DNA of 64,000 nucleotides from BOG-908 sp965199235 (GTDB lineage Bacteria; Pseudomonadota; Alphaproteobacteria; Acetobacterales; Acetobacteraceae). The notes under the pieces are model-generated. The model was not told the DNA's origin. It ran no database searches and worked only from the letters and a program-made list of their open reading frames with translations. Positions 25,178-32,236 of the stretch are shown here, one piece after another (the first letter of the stretch is position 1; each line of letters opens with the position of its first letter). The stretch is taken from positions 1,054,001 to 1,118,000 of the forward strand of contig CBDAQU010000002.1 of the NCBI GenBank assembly GCA_965199235.1. Direction: 5' to 3'. The position numbers and the translations under genes are program-made.

Positions 25178-26146
25178 TCAAATCGGACGATTGTTCCTCT
25201 CGCGTGACCCATGCACCTGGGCAATGAAGGACCGTAGTGCCGGCATAACGCGCTCAGGCATCTCGGCGTGAGGGTAATGTCCGGCGCCGTTAATGATTAG
25301 GCACTCAGCATGAAGCTCACTAGCAAGCCAGCGCGCTTCCGCGGCAGCGTCCGGGAAGTCGGGATCGTTTGTGCCCATCACGACGAGGGCGGGGACACGG
25401 CTTTGGGACAAAATGACCGCGGTATCGGCCTTTGACAGTTCAAGCATCGCCTGAAGCGCCACCATTCGTCCTGCTTCGTTTAGGTTTTTCACGATTGCAG
25501 CTTTGACCTGAGCATGATCTGCGGGCTTGCGGGTTGTGAACAGACTGTCCCAGTAGGTGGTCCAGAACCAAACCCGCCACGGTCCCGCAAAGCCAAACTT
25601 CAGCACAAGTTTCTGCAATCGGGACGGTTTCAGGTCGCGCACGATGGGACCCAACAGCACCACACCGCTCACGCGCGCCGGGTCATCATTTGCCGCCCAC
25701 AGCGCCGATCCGGCAGCGAATGAATTGCCCAGGATAATCGCTGGGCCTGCATTGAGATGGTCGAGCAGGGCCAATGCATCGCGGCCCATCGCGTGCGCGG
25801 AATAGTCATTCCACTGCGCCGATGTTTGACCGGCGCCACGCACATCCATCGTAACGACCCGATACCCTGCTTGCAGCAACCCTGGGCGCAACAGCCGATA
25901 CTCGGATCGCAGATCGCCCATGCCTGGAATTGCGAGGATGAGCGGGCCGTTGCCGCCGGTGTCATCATAAGCGATTTGACCGCCATCGACGGCCAGGAAA
26001 TAGGTCTCAGAGGCTGTTGAGACAAAGGAGGCATGTTGGGGATCGATTTTGTTGGTGAGAAGGGCGGGTTCCGCGGACAAGATGATCTCCAGAGATGAAT
26101 GACCATCCACAATATGGACTGCGACCTCCCTGAACATAATTGTCAA
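25178..26146 (-). CDS. Alpha/beta hydrolase
   Basis: A 322-residue alpha/beta hydrolase. The lid-less core has AIPGMGDLRSEYRLLRPGLL as oxyanion segment, DVRGAGQTS, the nucleophile elbow LGNSFAAG (Ser about 142), the acid region VVMGTNDPDFPDAA and the histidine in GAGHYPHAEMPE. Substrate unknown. The longest frame starts at 26146 inside the divergent promoter region; a TTG about 45 residues later (LSAEPALL) with a GGAG upstream is an alternative start, since the first 45 residues do not resemble the family. Divergent from a LysR-type regulator that may control it. Confidence 0.82.
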   Translation of the reverse strand: MTIMFREVAVHIVDGHSSLEIILSAEPALLTNKIDPQHASFVSTASETYFLAVDGGQIAYDDTGGNGPLILAIPGMGDLRSEYRLLRPGLLQAGYRVVTMDVRGAGQTSAQWNDYSAHAMGRDALALLDHLNAGPAIILGNSFAAGSALWAANDDPARVSGVVLLGPIVRDLKPSRLQKLVLKFGFAGPWRVWFWTTYWDSLFTTRKPADHAQVKAAIVKNLNEAGRMVALQAMLELSKADTAVILSQSRVPALVVMGTNDPDFPDAAAEARWLASELHAECLIINGAGHYPHAEMPERVMPALRSFIAQVHGSRERNNRPI

Positions 26147-26163
26147 AAGGCGTTCTCGCGTTG

Positions 26164-26175
26164 TACGTTAACGTA
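26164..26175. promoter_or_regulatory. 12-bp perfect palindrome overlapping the LysR start
   Basis: TACGTTAACGTA ends on the A of the LysR start codon and lies in the 28-bp divergent gap. Its placement suits an autoregulatory operator, but binding is unproven. Confidence 0.45.
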
Positions 26176-27074
26176 TGAACACGTCCAGCCTCGACTGGGC
26201 GCTCTGGCGCTCGTTTCTGGCCATCCTGCGGGAGGGCAGCTTATCAGGCGCCGCGAGGGCGCTCGATGTGGCGCACCCCACAATCCGCCGCCATCTCGAC
26301 GAACTTGAGGCGCGGGTGGGGTCCCCGCTATTCGTGCGTTCGCAAGCTGGATTGGTTGCCACGGAACGAGCGCTGAGCTTGCGGGAAGCGGCACTCACAA
26401 TGGAGGCCGCGGCTGCACAGCTGGTGCGCATTGCTTCGGCTGACGCAGGCGCGGTTGCCGGCACTGTTCGCATCACCGCGAGCGAAATCATCGGTGTAGA
26501 GGTTCTGCCGCCGATCCTGTCCGGCTTGAAAGCGTTGCATCCGGGATTGTCGTTTGAGATCGCTCTGACCAACAGCATTGAGAACGTGCTGCGCCACGAT
26601 GCCGACATTGCTGTACGAATGGTGCGGCCGGCACAGGACGGTCTGCTGGCGCGCAAGGTCGCAGTGATTCCGATCGGGCTCTACGCGCATGAAACCTGGA
26701 TCGCACGGCAGGGCGAGCCCGCGAGTCTCATGGAGGTGATCGCGTCCGGCAGCCTGATTGGCTACGACCGTGAGCCTGCGTTCATTCAGGGGCTTGCGGC
26801 CGTCGGCTTGCCGGCCACACGAACTGATTTCGGCTTCCGCTCCGATAGTGACCTTGCGCAGGTTGCGGCGTTGCGCGCCGGACTTGGCGTGGGCATTTGT
26901 CAAAAGCCGCTCGCCGTGCGCGATCCAAAACTTCGCGAGGTGCTTCCAGCCATTACCTTTGGCCTTGACGCCTGGCTGGTGACGCATCCCAACCTTCGGA
27001 GCGTCAGCCGCATACGCACGACATTGGATGAGTTAGCGCGTGGTTTGTGCGGCTACGTCGACGAGCCGAGGTAG
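26175..27074 (+). CDS. LysR family transcriptional regulator
   Basis: A 299-residue LysR regulator. The winged helix-turn-helix covers residues 8-65 (LWRSFLAILREGSLSGAARA, then AHPTIRRHLDELEARVGSPLF). The effector-binding domain follows from about 90, starting GTVRITASEIIGVEVLPPIL, of the subgroup with a short periplasmic-protein-like fold. It is divergent from the alpha/beta hydrolase and overlaps a palindrome at its start. No ribosome site precedes the ATG, so a leaderless message is possible. Effector unknown. Confidence 0.9.
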   Translation: MNTSSLDWALWRSFLAILREGSLSGAARALDVAHPTIRRHLDELEARVGSPLFVRSQAGLVATERALSLREAALTMEAAAAQLVRIASADAGAVAGTVRITASEIIGVEVLPPILSGLKALHPGLSFEIALTNSIENVLRHDADIAVRMVRPAQDGLLARKVAVIPIGLYAHETWIARQGEPASLMEVIASGSLIGYDREPAFIQGLAAVGLPATRTDFGFRSDSDLAQVAALRAGLGVGICQKPLAVRDPKLREVLPAITFGLDAWLVTHPNLRSVSRIRTTLDELARGLCGYVDEPR

Positions 27075-27297
27075 CTTGTAATTTTGCGCCATTGCCGGCG
27101 TCTACTGTGGGGCACCGCAAAATCACCTGCAAGTCCGACTTTGGCCCAAAGAGCCCAGATCCGCCGCAAGCAAATGTCCGCTTCCGAGATTGGCCGACAT
27201 GTTGGTAAGCGTCCGGGTTCGACACGCTGACGCCGGCGCGGGGTCTGTGATTGCGGTTAGCTCCAAGTGCGACGACTTGAGCCACGCAGGCTTGTGG

Positions 27298-27873
27298 TCA
27301 TGAACACAGCGGCAGCCGGATAATTAGCGGTCTGTCTCCGTCAAGCCTTTCAACCTCGAATGTGACAGAATGGACCTCGCTGGAGGTCGGCTGAACATTG
27401 AGAGATGTTCGTTCCGCAATGGCCGCTAGCGTCGGACTCGGCTCTATACTCCACGGGATCTCTAGCCGGGTGGCCAAGATGCGGCCAAGCCCAGCTAATC
27501 TCTGCAGATTGCGCCGTCGTTCGGGAGGCCACTGCACCGGAGGTGCTGCTCCAGGCGATCTGAACATCATTGGTTGCCGCGGATCATCGCTATCAACGCA
27601 AACGTCGATAGACATTCCACTCGGCAAGTATGGTGGTCGAAATTCCCATGTCGTCGGGGCGAATACCGCGCCGTCCCCGGTTGTGCGCCACGCGATCCCG
27701 AATGGGCTAGTACCGGCAGTGCGCCATTGTGATCTCTCGTAGAGGCGAGTGCGAGCAATTACATCGCTTTGGATCTCGCCAACATTGCTAACCCATAACC
27801 CACTGCCTTGATCCAAGCCTCGATCTCGGCCGCCATTTCCAGCATTCGCGCTACCGGCGTTCCCTTCTCGCAC
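27298..27873 (-). CDS. Hypothetical protein
   Basis: An open frame of up to 191 residues. The stretch from IARTRLYERSQW onward (WEFRPPYLPSGMSIDVCVDS, then SEVHSVTFEVERLDGDRPLI) has the look of a beta-rich soluble protein. The first 37 residues overlap another reading frame that looks coding (27759-28060) and are probably not translated; no good start codon is seen between. No family recognised. Confidence 0.4.
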   Translation of the reverse strand: MREGNAGSANAGNGGRDRGLDQGSGLWVSNVGEIQSDVIARTRLYERSQWRTAGTSPFGIAWRTTGDGAVFAPTTWEFRPPYLPSGMSIDVCVDSDDPRQPMMFRSPGAAPPVQWPPERRRNLQRLAGLGRILATRLEIPWSIEPSPTLAAIAERTSLNVQPTSSEVHSVTFEVERLDGDRPLIIRLPLCS

Positions 27874-28060
27874 AACTCGGCCGCAGCATTCGCGGCCGCG
27901 CGTCGCGATGCCAGGCCCGATTCCTCGCGGCGGCGATGGTGGTCCATCTCGCGGGTTTTCTCGCGGAGTGCCCCGTCCTCCTCTCGGTTCCGCTCACGCC
28001 ACGCAACGTCCTGCTCTCTGTTCGGGCGATGGCGGCATCTGCGGGCTCCTTGTTAATCAA
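27759..28060 (-). pseudogene. Small charged coiled-coil gene with a frameshift
   Basis: From a TTG at 28060 the frame reads INKEPADAAIARTE; after a GAGAG run at about 28015-28020 the continuation QDVAWRERNREEDGALREK and REMDHHRRREESGLASRRAA lies in another frame and runs to ALAMLARSKAM-like end at 27759. Removing two bases of GAGAG would join them into one highly charged protein of about 100 residues. If not joined, only the 62-residue C-terminal part starting at an internal ATG could be made. Family not recognised. Confidence 0.35.
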
Positions 28061-28166
28061 ATGCCGCCAGCGTTGCTCGGCCTGCCCGCCAAAGGCAAGC
28101 GGCGGGAGCCATCAAGAAAGGTCATCGGGCGGGCCTTGGCGATACGTACGGGCGGGTGTGTGAGCA

Positions 28167-28188
28167 GGCCGGGGTGTGTGCCCCGGCC
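28167..28188. terminator. GC-rich hairpin
   Basis: Perfect 8-bp stem GGCCGGGG/CCCCGGCC with loop TGTGTG. No T-tract on either side, so terminator function is uncertain. Confidence 0.35.
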
Positions 28189-28386
28189 GTCCGTAATCCC
28201 GCAGGCGCGTGTCGGTAGCCGTGTACAATCTCGCACGGCTACATGTCACTCGCCAACGAAAGTGAGCAGCGCAAACGCAATCACAAAAATGTAATCTTTC
28301 GTTTACGCATCCAGTCTCGGTGCTGGCAGGTATGGCATGGAGGCGACAAGCCAGCCGAGCGCCATTTTCAGAAAGGTCGCAACCGC

Positions 28387-28557
28387 GTGACAACTCTAAT
28401 CTTAGAAGATTCCATCGAAGCGGCCGCGCGTCAGTCTGCCATTTTGGGCGATGTAAATGTTACCCTAGACCTGCTTCTGCTTCGAGAGAGCTTGCAGCGC
28501 CGACGTTTGTCCGAGTCCGTCCCAGCCGACAATCAAATTGCCTTTACGGCTGACTAG
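28387..28557 (+). CDS. Small hypothetical protein
   Basis: A 56-residue frame from GTG: VTTLILEDSIEAAARQSAIL then GDVNVTLDLLLLRESLQRRR. GAAAGG lies about 12 bases upstream, and a strong terminator hairpin follows 35 bp after the stop, which supports a real transcript. No family recognised. Confidence 0.4.
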   Translation: MTTLILEDSIEAAARQSAILGDVNVTLDLLLLRESLQRRRLSESVPADNQIAFTAD

Positions 28558-28591
28558 GAAAGCCGGTCAGTGAACGCCGCCGCCTGAACAA

Positions 28592-28617
28592 AGGGCCGGG
28601 GCGCAAACCCCGGCCCT
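28592..28617 (+). terminator. Intrinsic terminator-like hairpin
   Basis: Perfect 10-bp stem AGGGCCGGGG/CCCCGGCCCT with loop CGCAAA, followed by ACAATTCTACTCTT. It lies just after the small gene at 28387. Confidence 0.65.
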
Positions 28618-28677
28618 ACAATTCTACTCTTGCAAAGAAGCTGGACGAGACACCACCGATCCCGTGCAGAGAACTGT

Positions 28678-28751
28678 TTACACCCCGGCGCCGCGCAACG
28701 CTTCGATCGCCGCATGGCTGGCGCTGCCGAGGCAGTTGCCGAGAAAGCTCA
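28678..28751 (-). pseudogene. 3' end of a gene truncated by the IS21-like miniature element
   Basis: The minus-strand frame LSFLGNCLGSASHAAIEALR followed by GAGV and a TAA at 28678 begins right at the element boundary. The composition is coding-like, but only 24 residues remain and the upstream part is not found on the far side. Family not recognised. Confidence 0.4.
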
Positions 28752-28753
28752 GC

Positions 28754-28942
28754 TGTGAGTCAGCACCCAAGTGAGACCCCCTCTATATGCGACTTAAGCT
28801 TCTATGATCGTTTGCTGAAATCTGTTCGGGGTGGGGTCCCGATATGTGCCGATCGGAACCCCACCCATCCGGCCCATAAGATTGGATTATCAATGGGTAA
28901 GCTGGAGTTTCGACAGGGGTCCCACTTCGGTGCTGATCCACA
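28754..28942. mobile_element. 189-bp miniature element with IS21-type terminal repeats
   Basis: Bounded by 27-bp imperfect inverted repeats (28754-28780 and 28916-28942; 23 of 27 positions match), starting TGTGAGTCAGCACCCAAGTG on the left and TGTGGATCAGCACCGAAGTG on the right, read inward. These resemble IS21-family tips. There is no room for istA/istB, so this is a non-autonomous derivative. An internal hairpin near 28830-28868 (GGTGGGGTCCCGAT against ATCGGAACCCCACC) adds to the structure. No clear target duplication is visible. Confidence 0.6.
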
Positions 28943-29157
28943 CTCGCTCAAAACCGGCCGGTCCGCTTCGGCCAATTCTCGACGGTGACGGTCTTCCTGC
29001 GAGCGCCGCCTCTGTGGTGAGCGGATCCCTCTCGCCACCGGGCGTTCGCCGCTCGCCCGGGATCAGGCGTCTTCAGCAAGAGGAAGCGCCAGTCACGATC
29101 TATTCATTCGGTAGTTCTTGGTACAGAGTGGTGTGGCGCGTGGCCGCACCGCCCTGG

Positions 29158-30141
29158 TCAGAACACGGCATGGTCCCCCCGCTCCGCCGCTGCGTCGCCA
29201 TCCACGAGCTTCTTGTAGAACTCGAACAGGGTCTCGGTCCCGACCGAGGGGGTGGCGGCAGCGTCGTAGCGTCCCGTCTCGGGGTTCAGCACCAGCATCG
29301 ACTCCGTGGCGTAGTAGCGGCCGATGCGTGCTAGTTCGGCCTTCTCCGAGAGAGACGGCGCGAGGAGGGCGGCGGCGTTCAGCGTGGAGATGACGCTGTC
29401 GAGTAGCGCCAACGGCACGCGGCGGAAGCGGGGCTTGCGGCCCAGCAAGGCAAACAGGGCCTCGCCTTGCTGGCGCGGCGTGATCGCCTCGCCGGGGCCG
29501 CCGATCGGCAGCACACGGTTCCAGCGGCGATCGTCCTCGAGGCAGTCGGCGAGGTAATTGGCCAGATCGTCATCGCTGATCGGCTTGCAGGCCGTCAGCG
29601 CACCGTCACCGAAGACTAGAAATGACTTGCCACGTTTTACCCGCTCGACCTGTCCGGACAGCGACTTGAAGAAGGCGGTCGGCCGAACGATCGAGAACAT
29701 GAGATCGGATTCGATCAGTGCCGCCTCGAACGCCAGCTTGGCATGCTGAAACCCGAGCAAGGGCTTCTGCACGCAGATCGCCGAGAGAAGGACGAAGTGG
29801 CCCACGCCTAGGCGGCTCGCCGCCGCGAGCACATTGACATGGGCCTGATGATCGATAGCCCACGCGTCCCGGGCCGCGCCGGTGCGCGAGGCCATGCAGG
29901 ACACCACGGCGTCGAACCGTTCGCCGCGAAATCCGTCGCGTGCGATGCTGACCGGATTGCGCACGTCAACAAGACGGGTCTCGAGGCCATCGACGGCCAG
30001 CGCGCCGCCCAGGCCGGTGCGGGCAAAGCATACGACGTCATGCCCGCGCCGCATCAGCGTGGCCAGCGTCGCGCGACCGATGGTGCCTGTGGCACCAAGG
30101 AGACAGACTCGGATCGAGGTGCGAGGGCGAGCGGCGATCAT
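29158..30141 (-). CDS. bciA: Divinyl (proto)chlorophyllide 8-vinyl-reductase, BciA type
   Basis: A 327-residue NAD(P)H-dependent short-chain-like reductase. It starts with the dinucleotide motif LLGATGTIGRATLATLMRRG and has the BciA signature blocks VSCMASRTGAARDAWAIDHQ, HFVLLSAICVQKPLLGFQHAK and IVRPTAFFKSLSGQVERVKR, ending GDHAVF. The enzyme reduces the C8-vinyl group during (bacterio)chlorophyll synthesis, so the host or its ancestors make bacteriochlorophyll. I use the ATG at 30141, just before the first conserved strand; the frame remains open upstream without similarity. It stands alone here: no other pigment gene lies within the window. Confidence 0.85.
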   Translation of the reverse strand: MIAARPRTSIRVCLLGATGTIGRATLATLMRRGHDVVCFARTGLGGALAVDGLETRLVDVRNPVSIARDGFRGERFDAVVSCMASRTGAARDAWAIDHQAHVNVLAAASRLGVGHFVLLSAICVQKPLLGFQHAKLAFEAALIESDLMFSIVRPTAFFKSLSGQVERVKRGKSFLVFGDGALTACKPISDDDLANYLADCLEDDRRWNRVLPIGGPGEAITPRQQGEALFALLGRKPRFRRVPLALLDSVISTLNAAALLAPSLSEKAELARIGRYYATESMLVLNPETGRYDAAATPSVGTETLFEFYKKLVDGDAAAERGDHAVF

Positions 30142-30244
30142 GTCGTCCTGGTTCAAGGATGCTCCCCGCCGATCGATATCTCCCAACGTACGTCGGAAGC
30201 CAGCCTTCCAGAACCATGGAATCACCAATAGGGTGATACGAAGG

Positions 30245-30285
30245 ACTGTCCGCTTCGGTATGTCTCTCGCCCGGAAGCGGACAGT
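30245..30285. repeat. REP-like inverted repeat, TCCGCTT family
   Basis: Perfect 12-bp arms ACTGTCCGCTTC (30245-30256) and GAAGCGGACAGT (30274-30285), followed by a third half-copy CCGCTTCCGG at 30287. Lies between bciA and the recombinase gene. Confidence 0.7.
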
Positions 30286-30307
30286 CCGCTTCCGGCCAAA
30301 GCAGCCA

Positions 30308-31023
30308 TTACGGGCATCCTCCAACCGCCTGCGCCCGTCCAATTACCCGCGCCACCGTCGTATGCGTCCAAGCGCACCCACGGCGTGGTGTCGGAACACC
30401 GAGCGCTGTCAGCTCACGCGCCATACCAACAAGCGTCATGACCCCGTTCTGCCTCAGCCTCTCGATCTCAATCCGAACCCGACGCGCCGTGCGATCCGCC
30501 TCCTCTGCCCGGACAGAAGCCGCAGTAGCCGCACAGGGCGCCGCTGACGGCCGATACCCCCGATCCCCGCCCAGCACCGCACCGCACCGCGAGCCTTCGC
30601 TGCCGCCAACGCCGCTCGTGTGCGCTCGCTGATCAGCTCGCGCTCCTTCTGCGCCATCGCAGCATAGATCCGCATCATCAGGTCGTCGGCCCCCGGCATG
30701 TCCGCGGCCCGGACCGAGTAACCGTCCTCGAGCAGCTGCGACAGCGTGTGAGCGCGGCGCGTGATGCGGTCGAGGCGGGCCGCGACCAGCATCGCTCCAA
30801 GCTGTCGGCATCGCGCCAGTGCCGCCTGGAACCCCGGTCGGCGGTCATCCTTGCCGCTGGCGATGTCGGAGAACTCCTCGATCAGCGTCCAGCCCTGCGC
30901 GGCCACGAAGGCCCGGACAGAAGCTTGCTGCGCCTCCATCCCAAGCCCGCTCTGACCCTGCTCGGCCGTCGACACGCGGTAGAGCGCCACCGCGTATCGC
31001 GTCGGTTGCGGCCGGGCGGCCAT
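30308..31023 (-). pseudogene. Serine recombinase (resolvase family) with a 5-bp repeat frameshift
   Basis: The N-terminal resolvase domain starts AVALYRVSTAEQGQSGLGME with the catalytic serine in YRVST (about residue 17), and has ARLDRITRR and the AQKERELISERTRAALAAAKA helix. After ARGAV the frame is lost: the expected continuation LGGDRGYRPSAAPCAATAAS and the C-terminal helix-turn-helix TLVGMARELTALGVPTPRRG lie in another frame to 30308. The junction holds three copies of the 5-mer GCACC (plus strand 30574-30588); with two copies the protein would be continuous at about 237 residues. The start overlaps the DUF3489 stop by one base. Confidence 0.78.
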
Positions 31024-31760
31024 CAGCCTGCCTCGCCCAGGCGATAGATACTGTAGCTGCCTTTGGCGCCGGCGCTGCCTGGTCCATTCTTATGAACGCG
31101 GTCCAGCACCTCGACGGTGTGACCCTTCTTTTTCAAGCCTGCAAAGAACCCTCGGACGGTGTGCTGAGCCCAACCGGTCGCTTCCACTACGTTGGCGATG
31201 GTCGCGCTCTCAGGGCGGCGCAGGAGGGTGAGCACGGCGTCTTGCTTGGTGCCCTGCCGCGGCGCACAGGCTGTTCTTGGCTTCCGAGGTGCCGGTTTCA
31301 GGTTAACGGCTCGAAGAGCGGCAACGGCGTCTACTAGCGGCTCGCGTTCGGTTGATGAATCCCAGCGGTCCAGCAGGACGGTCGCGGCCTCTTGCAACGA
31401 GGGCGGGTGTCGCGGGCAGGGAGGCGACGGGCGCGTCTCCGTCGGCAAGCCGTCCGCCGCTGTCCCCGCCTCCGCCAATGATGCTGGTGCCACGCCCGAT
31501 GCAGAAGCCGGGTCCTCGCTGACCTCACTGATGGCTTGGCGTCCGGCGTCGGTGATGCTGAGCCAGATGACCTCGCCGTCGAGCTTCCAGCCGGCGCTAG
31601 TGTCAGACTCATCGGTTCGGGCAACCAGGCCGGCATTCAGCAAGGCGTGTGCGATCGATACTCGAGGTCCTGGCGGAAGGCGCTCAGGCGGTACCACCAA
31701 TCGATCTATGCGCTGATCGGCTTGCTGCAAAATTGAGGACTGCGTGTCAGAGAGGGTCAT
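31023..31760 (-). CDS. DUF3489 domain protein
   Basis: A 245-residue protein whose C-terminal third is a DUF3489 domain: KQDAVLTLLRRPESATIANV followed by EATGWAQHTVRGFFAGLKKK and SYSIYRL, a winged-helix-like DNA-binding fold. The N-terminal half (LVVPPERLPPGPRVSIAHAL, LDGEVIWLSITDAGRQAISE) looks like a second small winged helix. DUF3489 genes typically sit directly beside DUF2924 and serine recombinase genes in mobile cassettes of Alphaproteobacteria, as here. I use the ATG at 31760. It overlaps the recombinase start by one base. Confidence 0.82.
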   Translation of the reverse strand: MTLSDTQSSILQQADQRIDRLVVPPERLPPGPRVSIAHALLNAGLVARTDESDTSAGWKLDGEVIWLSITDAGRQAISEVSEDPASASGVAPASLAEAGTAADGLPTETRPSPPCPRHPPSLQEAATVLLDRWDSSTEREPLVDAVAALRAVNLKPAPRKPRTACAPRQGTKQDAVLTLLRRPESATIANVVEATGWAQHTVRGFFAGLKKKGHTVEVLDRVHKNGPGSAGAKGSYSIYRLGEAG

Positions 31761-32236
31761 GGTTGCGCTCCTGGCCGGGCGCCCAACCACTGGGCGCTGC
31801 TACCAGGACAAGTCCCGGATGGCCGGGACTGCGCGATGCGCGTGAGGAGCTAATGCTCTGTCAGCGGGGTAAGCCAAGCTTAGTCTTGTGGCTGGTGTCG
31901 ATGCATGTGTTGATTTGGCCGGGTCTGGCCCGAAAGCGGAAGGTCCGGTGCGGAGCGCTGGCTGCGAAAAGCGAAAGTTCAGCCATCAACGATGTAGGTG
32001 GCACCCTCGCTTTACGAGCGCTCAGGCCAGCTCTCGACTGAGATACTTCAACCGAATCTCCACGTTAATGACCGCAATTATCCCCAACCATATATGGGCG
32101 CGAACCCACTCGAACGATGGCGGCATGCCGCCGGTGGATCTTTAGCGTACTTTGCTTAGCCATTTAGTTGCAGCGTTGTCATCTGCAATTGCCTATGCTG
32201 ACTGGTGACAGCATTCCGGAATGACGGAGCCTGTAG
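31761..32236. other. 476-bp intergenic region, no gene seen
   Basis: Contains a REP-like TCCGCTT-family motif near 31927 (GGCCCGAAAGCGGAAGGTCC) and the promoter region of the peptidase gene. No frame has coding character. Confidence 0.5.

Noticed and set aside
30574..30588. CRISPR or minisatellite array
   Set aside because: Only three 5-bp units; no direct-repeat/spacer structure of CRISPR type was seen anywhere in the window.
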